A DNA stretch of 8,794 nucleotides from an uncultured Phascolarctobacterium sp. (GTDB taxonomy: Bacteria; Bacillota; Negativicutes; Acidaminococcales; Acidaminococcaceae). Positions 5,122 through 8,794 of this stretch are shown piece after piece. The stretch's first letter is position 1; each line of letters begins with the position of its first letter. Position numbers and translations under genes: made by a program. The notes under the pieces are model-generated. The model saw nothing but the letters and a program-made list of their open reading frames with translations, was not told the origin of the DNA and did not search any database. The stretch covers positions 1 to 8,794 of the forward strand of contig CASEGD010000036.1 of assembly GCA_949287345.1 (NCBI GenBank), read 5' to 3'.

Positions 5122-5134
5122 TAACGCGCATAAA

Positions 5135-5163
5135 AAAGCACCTGCCGTTTCAGCAGGTGCTTT
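5135..5163. terminator. Intrinsic terminator of the aldo/keto reductase gene
   Basis: AAAGCACCTGC (5135-5145) and GCAGGTGCTTT (5153-5163) form a perfect 11-bp stem with a 7-base loop. On the minus strand it is followed by a T6 run (A at 5132-5137), 10 bases past the reductase stop. Its core is nearly identical to that of the terminator at 469-498. Confidence 0.92.
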
Positions 5164-5173
5164 GTGTTTTGTT

Positions 5174-6292
5174 TCAGCCCAGTGTTTCGCTTACTTTTAC
5201 CAGCTCATCGCGTATTTTAATATGCTGCGGGCAGGCTGCCTCGCACGCGCCGCACTTAATGCACTCGGCGGCTTTTTTCAGGCCGTGGCCTTTAACCAGC
5301 CAGTTTTCCTGGTGCTTCGCCGCGCCCAAATCCTTATACAGCGTGTAATAATTCATCGCTGTAAAGCTGCCGCTGATGCCGATATGCATCGGGCAGACCT
5401 TGGCGCAGTAATTGCAGGTGGTGCAGGGGATGAGCGGGATGCGCGCCAGTTCTTCCTGCGCTTGTTTCAGCGTCGCTTCTTCGTCAGCGCTTAAACCGTT
5501 AAAGCCCTTCATGTAGCTCAAATTGTCCTGCATTTGTTCAACGCTGCTCATGCCGCTTAAAACGGTAATAATGCCGTCAAGATGTGCGGCAAAGCGGATA
5601 GCCCAACTGGCGACGGACATTTCCGGTTCGGCGTCCTTCAAAATTTTCTGCACGCTTTCCGGCGGGTTGGCCAGCATGCCGCCCTTAACCGGCTCCATAA
5701 TGATGACGGGCTTATTGTGCTTACGCGCAACTTCGTAGCAGCGGCGCGACTGCACTGCCGGGTAATCCCAGTCGGCGTAGTTAATTTGCAGCTGCACAAA
5801 TTCCATTTCCGGGTGCGCCGTTAAAATAGCGTCCAGCTCCTCCGGCGTGGAGTGGAACGAAAAACCTACATGCTTAATCAGCCCCGCGGCTTTCTTTTCC
5901 TGCACAAAGCTCCACATGTCAAAGTCGTCAAAATATTTGGTACGGCTTTCGCCGAGGTTATGCAAAAGGTAAAAATCAAAATAGCCTGCGCCCGTCTGTT
6001 TCAGGCTGGTTTCAAACTGGCTGACTGCTTCTTCGCGCGTTTTGCAGTTAATCCACGCGGCATTTTTGGTTGCCAGCTGGAATTTTTCGCGCGGGTAACG
6101 CTCAACCAGCGCTTGCCTGATAGCGTCTTCGCTGCCGGGGTAAGCCCAGGCCGTATCAAAATAAGTAAAGCCGGCTTCCAAAAACATATCAACCATTTGT
6201 TTGGTTTGCTCAATATCGATAGCGCCGTCTTTCTGCGGCAGTCGCATCAGCCCAAAGCCCAGCTTTTTAATGTCTTCGCCAAGATATGCCAT
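5174..6292 (-). CDS. Aldo/keto reductase with C-terminal 2x[4Fe-4S] ferredoxin domain
   Basis: A 372-residue predicted oxidoreductase. Residues 1 to about 280 form an aldo/keto reductase barrel with the catalytic tetrad D46, Y51, K76 and H111 (F-D-T-A-W-A-Y, A-T-K-N, L-L-H-N), an early G-F-G-L-M-R-L-P strand and the I-I-M-E-P-V-K-G-G-M block (197-206) of this subfamily. The C-terminal part carries two cluster motifs: C290-x2-C293-x2-C296-x3-C300-P and C344-x2-C347-x2-C350-x3-C354-P, as in bacterial ferredoxins. This architecture is common in anaerobes; substrate and electron partner are unknown, and coupling of NAD(P)H chemistry to ferredoxin is inference. GAAGGGA lies 6 bases before the ATG. 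Monocistronic, with its own promoter (6324-6352) and terminator (5135-5163). Confidence 0.93.
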   Translation of the reverse strand: MAYLGEDIKKLGFGLMRLPQKDGAIDIEQTKQMVDMFLEAGFTYFDTAWAYPGSEDAIRQALVERYPREKFQLATKNAAWINCKTREEAVSQFETSLKQTGAGYFDFYLLHNLGESRTKYFDDFDMWSFVQEKKAAGLIKHVGFSFHSTPEELDAILTAHPEMEFVQLQINYADWDYPAVQSRRCYEVARKHNKPVIIMEPVKGGMLANPPESVQKILKDAEPEMSVASWAIRFAAHLDGIITVLSGMSSVEQMQDNLSYMKGFNGLSADEEATLKQAQEELARIPLIPCTTCNYCAKVCPMHIGISGSFTAMNYYTLYKDLGAAKHQENWLVKGHGLKKAAECIKCGACEAACPQHIKIRDELVKVSETLG

Positions 6293-6323
6293 AATATCCC
6301 TTCTTTCGTAAACTGCTAATTTA

Positions 6324-6352
6324 ATTATAAACCGCTTTTAAAAGGCTGTAAA
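6324..6352 (-). promoter_or_regulatory. Promoter of the aldo/keto reductase gene
   Basis: On the minus strand TTTACA (6347-6352) and TATAAT (6324-6329) are 17 bases apart, near consensus. The spacer holds a near-palindrome (GCTTTTAAAAGGC on the plus strand, 6334-6346) that could be an operator but may only be AT-rich spacer. Start near 6317, leader about 25 bases. Confidence 0.7.
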
Positions 6353-6370
6353 TTTGGAAGCCACTCCAAC

Positions 6371-7186
6371 TTAAATCGCCTTCAGGGCTTTTAAGCAATC
6401 CAGCGTAAGGCTTTCGCGCAGCGGCAAATCTTTAGCATTTTCTAAATCCATATTCAGCGCAAAAACGTAGGTGTTGCCTTCAGCTTCCACCCAGCCGACA
6501 AACCAGCCCACGGGCGTATCAATATTTTCCGTCGCCCAGCCGGTTTTGCCGTGCAGCGTGTAGTTTTTGTTCTGCTCTAAAACGGTAATGGCTGCCACCT
6601 GCGCTTGCGCAGATTTATCATAAGGCAGTTTCTGCTGCGCCAGATAAGTTAACAGCTGCACCTGTTCCAGCGCGCTGATTTTCAGCGGTCCTTGCAGCCA
6701 GAAGCTGTCAAGATGTTCGCCGATTTCCATATTGCCGTACTGCAAAAGGTTCAGGTTGGCCTGCATGGCGGGGCGGCCGATGCGGCGGGCAAGTTCCTTA
6801 TACGCAGGCACCTGCGAGCGCTTGATGGCTAAACGCAGGTTGGCGTCGTTCTGCCAGCTTTCAAGGTAAACGGTTTCGCCCATGTATTTGTAAAAATATT
6901 CGTCCACATTTTTAACGGCGTGTACGTTTAAACCGATGAGCGAGTTAAAAATTTTAAAGGTGCTGGCGGGGTAAAAACGCTGCGCCGCGCGTTCCGCGTT
7001 GTGGATGTAGCAGGCGTTGGCGTCAGCGTCGTACACAACAAGCGTGCCGTCAATATTGCCGCGCTCAAAAATTTCATCAACGGCGGCGGAATATTTTACT
7101 TCTGGCACTGCTTCGTCCGCGTAAGCGGCAAACGGCAGGCACACAAGTGCAATTAACAGGGCTATGGTTTGCAGTAATTTTTTCAT
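6371..7186 (-). CDS. Class D (OXA-type) serine beta-lactamase
   Basis: A periplasmic penicillin-hydrolysing enzyme of 271 residues, normal length for class D. Signal peptide 1-23, cleavage expected after A-Y-A; a Cys at 16 does not form a good lipobox. All class D landmarks are present: nucleophile motif S75-T-F-K78 (K78 is the lysine carboxylated in this class), S124-Q-V126, Y150-G-N152, the carbamate-contacting Trp in F-W-L-Q-G-P-L (W163), K214-T-G216 followed by W, and the G-W-F-V-G-W strand (227-232). The intact motifs argue for an active enzyme rather than a BlaR-type sensor, as there is no membrane sensor domain. Start: this ATG lies 6 bases behind AGGAGG; an ATG five codons upstream would translate through that site. 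It sits just behind the metQ terminator with no obvious promoter. Substrate range cannot be predicted. Confidence 0.93.
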   Translation of the reverse strand: MKKLLQTIALLIALVCLPFAAYADEAVPEVKYSAAVDEIFERGNIDGTLVVYDADANACYIHNAERAAQRFYPASTFKIFNSLIGLNVHAVKNVDEYFYKYMGETVYLESWQNDANLRLAIKRSQVPAYKELARRIGRPAMQANLNLLQYGNMEIGEHLDSFWLQGPLKISALEQVQLLTYLAQQKLPYDKSAQAQVAAITVLEQNKNYTLHGKTGWATENIDTPVGWFVGWVEAEGNTYVFALNMDLENAKDLPLRESLTLDCLKALKAI

Positions 7187-7203
7187 AAAGTTCCTCCTCA
7201 TGC

Positions 7204-7225
7204 AAAAAGCGCCCTTGCGGACGCT
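7204..7225 (-). terminator. Intrinsic terminator between metQ and the beta-lactamase gene
   Basis: On the minus strand AGCGTCC (7219-7225), a GCAA tetraloop (GNRA type) and GGGCGCT (7208-7214) form a 7-bp stem with one G-T pair, followed by a T5 run (7204-7208). The run ends only about 5 bases before the AGGAGG of the beta-lactamase gene. Confidence 0.75.
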
Positions 7226-7240
7226 TCAGCGTTAAAATTT

Positions 7241-8065
7241 TTATTTCCAGCCGATGGTAACGGCACCTTTAAAGTGGCCGTCGATAAATTTCTGCACATC
7301 GTCGGACTGGTAGATTTTTTGCAGCTGTTCGATGCGCGGGTCATCGGCGTGTTCTTTTTTGGTAACAAAAATGTTGATGTACGGGGAAGCCGCGCCTTCA
7401 ACCATCAGACTGTCCTTAACCGGGTTCAGCCCTGCGGGCAGCGCGTAGTTGGCGTTAATAACGGCTACGGTTACGTCCGGCAGGCTGCGGGGAATGGTGG
7501 CAGCGTCCAGCTCGAGGAATTTGTAGCCGTGCGGGTTGCCGGTAATATCTGCCACGGAAGTGGTAACGTCGGTAATATCCTTAACTTCAATCAGTTTCTG
7601 TTCTGCCAGCAGCAAAAGCGCCCTGCCGCCGTTGGAGGGGTCGTTCGGAATACCGATGGTAGCGCCGTCGGGGATAGCCTCGCCTTTTTTGATTTTATCG
7701 CTGTAAACAGCCATCGGGAAGTTTACGGTTTTAAAAACTTCGACCAAATCAAATTTGGGTTCTTTCTCCAAAGTAGCGTCAAGATAGGGTTTGTGCTGCA
7801 TGCAGTTGGCAAAAATTTCGCCCTGGTACAGCGCAATGTTGGGAGTTACAAAATCGTTGAACTCCACAACTTCAACATTCAGCCCTTCTTTGGCGGCAAG
7901 GCGTTTAACCTCGTCCATAATTTCGGCATGCGGGCCTGCTGTTACGCCAACCCTTACCGGTTCACCGGCAGCGGGAGCCTGTTTTTCATCGCCGCCGCAG
8001 CCAAAAACGCCAAGCGCTAAAGTGCCGATGGCAAGAGCCGCTAAAATTCTTTTTAATCTGGTCAT
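7241..8065 (-). CDS. metQ: Methionine ABC transporter substrate-binding lipoprotein
   Basis: The NlpA/MetQ-family binding protein that captures methionine outside the inner membrane and delivers it to MetNI. 274 residues. The N-terminus is a lipoprotein signal: K/R-rich start, hydrophobic core (about 7-20) and lipobox V-F-G-C with the lipidated cysteine at C23, followed by a flexible G-G-D-E-K-Q-A-P-A-A linker. Family blocks: V-R-V-G-V-T-A-G-P-H-A-E-I-M (37-50), F-A-N-C-M-Q-H-K-P-Y-L (84-94), I-G-I-P-N-D-P-S-N-G-G-R-A-L (137-150) and the Y-K-F-L-E-L-D-A-A-T-I-P-R-S-L segment. AGGAGG lies 8 bases before the ATG. It follows metI by 29 bases, and its transcript ends at the hairpin 7204-7225. Context fixes the MetNIQ assignment; related amino-acid or derivative ligands are possible. 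Confidence 0.94.
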   Translation of the reverse strand: MTRLKRILAALAIGTLALGVFGCGGDEKQAPAAGEPVRVGVTAGPHAEIMDEVKRLAAKEGLNVEVVEFNDFVTPNIALYQGEIFANCMQHKPYLDATLEKEPKFDLVEVFKTVNFPMAVYSDKIKKGEAIPDGATIGIPNDPSNGGRALLLLAEQKLIEVKDITDVTTSVADITGNPHGYKFLELDAATIPRSLPDVTVAVINANYALPAGLNPVKDSLMVEGAASPYINIFVTKKEHADDPRIEQLQKIYQSDDVQKFIDGHFKGAVTIGWK

Positions 8066-8094
8066 AGTTTTTACCTCCTCATTAAAACAACAAA

Positions 8095-8754
8095 TTATAA
8101 TTTATTTTTGTTCAGCTTTTTGCTGAGCGTATCGCCAAGGTACTGGATAATCTGCACCATGGCAATCAAAATAACAACGGTAACAATCATAACATCCGGC
8201 TGGAAGCGCTGATAACCGTAGCGGATGGCAAGGTCGCCGAGGCCGCCGCCGCCTAAAACGCCCGCCATGGCGGAATAACCGATAAGCGCGATAACCGCCA
8301 GCGTAATGCCCAGCACGATGGAGTGCAAAGCTTCCGGCAGCAGCACTTTGTAGATGATTTGCAGCGGGCTTGCACCCATGCTCTGCGCCGCTTCGATAAC
8401 GCCGTGGTCAATTTCCAGCAGTGAAGATTCAATAACGCGGGCGATGAACGGCGCTGCGGAAATCGTCAGCGGCACAATTGCCGCCGTAGTGCCGATGGAA
8501 GAACCAACCAGCACGCGCGTCAGCGGGATGATGGCTACCATTAAAATAATAAACGGGGTGGAACGGGTGGCGTTGACGATAACGCCCAGCACGGAATTAA
8601 CGGCTGCGTTCGGCAGAATGTGGTTGGCACGCGTAACCGTCAAAATAATCCCCAGAGGGATGCCGATAAGGCTGGCCAGCAGTGTGGAGGCCACAACCAT
8701 ATAGCTTGTTTCCCAAAAGGATTTTATTAAAAGTTCAATCATTTCATTTGACAT
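8095..8754 (-). CDS. metI: Methionine ABC transporter permease
   Basis: The inner-membrane channel subunit of the MetNIQ methionine importer. 219 residues, the normal MetI length, with five to six predicted helices (about 18-40, 54-80, 88-106, 145-168, 186-206). The ATPase-coupling EAA loop is clear: E-A-A-Q-S-M-G-A-S-P (121-130) through L-L-P-E-A (138-142). N-A-T-R-S-T-P-F (61-68) and the glycine-rich G-V-L-G-G-G-G-L-G-D-L-A (165-176) are further MetI-type blocks. The ATG at 8754 is 9 bases behind GGAGG; longer in-frame readings up to 8787 lie inside metN and are rejected. It overlaps the metN stop by 11 bases, indicating translational coupling. Confidence 0.95.
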   Translation of the reverse strand: MSNEMIELLIKSFWETSYMVVASTLLASLIGIPLGIILTVTRANHILPNAAVNSVLGVIVNATRSTPFIILMVAIIPLTRVLVGSSIGTTAAIVPLTISAAPFIARVIESSLLEIDHGVIEAAQSMGASPLQIIYKVLLPEALHSIVLGITLAVIALIGYSAMAGVLGGGGLGDLAIRYGYQRFQPDVMIVTVVILIAMVQIIQYLGDTLSKKLNKNKL

Positions 8755-8794
8755 AACCAAGCACCTCCACTTGCAGGTTCTGCGCACGCAGATA
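8744..8794 (-). CDS. metN: Methionine ABC transporter ATP-binding protein, 3' end only
   Basis: The last 16 codons of a gene that enters from beyond the window: Y-L-R-A-Q-N-L-Q-V-E-V-L-G-Y-V-K, then TGA at 8744-8746. The V-E-V-L-G-Y-V ending is characteristic of the C-terminal ACT-like (regulatory, methionine-sensing) domain of MetN. The frame overlaps the metI start by 11 bases and contains the metI ribosome site. Identification rests on this short tail plus the following metI and metQ. Confidence 0.8.
   Translation of the reverse strand, partial: YLRAQNLQVEVLGYVK

Noticed and set aside
6354..6369. Inverted repeat TTGGA/TCCAA after the beta-lactamase stop as a terminator
   Set aside because: Five-bp AT-containing stem without a T run; too weak, though the end of the bla transcript is then unexplained.
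7274..8020. A 248-codon plus-strand frame opposite metQ
   Set aside because: Long only because of the codon use of metQ on the other strand; no ribosome site or recognisable domain.
1..8794. CRISPR arrays, tRNA or rRNA genes, insertion sequences, riboswitches
   Set aside because: I scanned for regular spaced repeats, clover-leaf-like segments, transposase genes and long structured leaders and saw none; the metN leader lies outside the window.

Overview
The window looks like part of a chromosome from an anaerobic bacterium of the Firmicutes/Negativicutes type. This is an inference from strong AGGAGG ribosome binding sites, many extended -10 promoters, a ferredoxin-tailed aldo/keto reductase, a periplasmic class D beta-lactamase and mid-range GC. 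No taxonomic marker is present, so the lineage is tentative. Gene density is high and nearly every transcription unit ends in a clear intrinsic hairpin.

Layout. 1-500: a plus-strand VanZ-like membrane protein, ending at a hairpin shared with the next unit. 500-2165: a minus-strand two-gene unit of a DedA membrane protein and a low-specificity threonine aldolase; the aldolase has lost part of its C-terminal domain. 2240-3100: plus-strand type I methionine aminopeptidase (map) with its own extended -10 promoter. 3101-3551: a 450-base stretch that has no large gene but is densely organised (below). 3502-5121: minus-strand PP-loop TtcA-like tRNA thiolase followed by a DUF805 membrane protein with a charged tail. 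5135-6352: minus-strand aldo/keto reductase with two [4Fe-4S] motifs, its own promoter and terminator. 6371-8794: minus-strand methionine ABC importer (3' end of metN, metI, metQ), then a hairpin terminator, then a class D (OXA-type) beta-lactamase.

The most interesting region is 3112-3412. A 27-codon single-helix membrane peptide is encoded on the minus strand behind its own promoter. A short, strongly promoted plus-strand RNA converges on it, and both transcripts end in the same bidirectional hairpin (3191-3220). The short RNA carries a two-part direct repeat (12 + 9 bases) of the segment covering the peptide's start codon and first codons, so it is predicted to base-pair with the peptide's translation start. 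This architecture (convergent RNAs, shared terminator, paired direct repeats, predicted ~210- and ~75-nt transcripts) is that of the Fst/par type I toxin-antitoxin locus of enterococcal plasmid pAD1, but the peptide is not an evident Fst sequence. I regard it as a candidate undescribed par-like type I toxin-antitoxin system.

How the genes relate: map and metNIQ both concern methionine, but lie in separate units. The beta-lactamase sits directly behind the metQ terminator with little room for a promoter, so its expression may depend on read-through. The other genes look like ordinary housekeeping or envelope functions.
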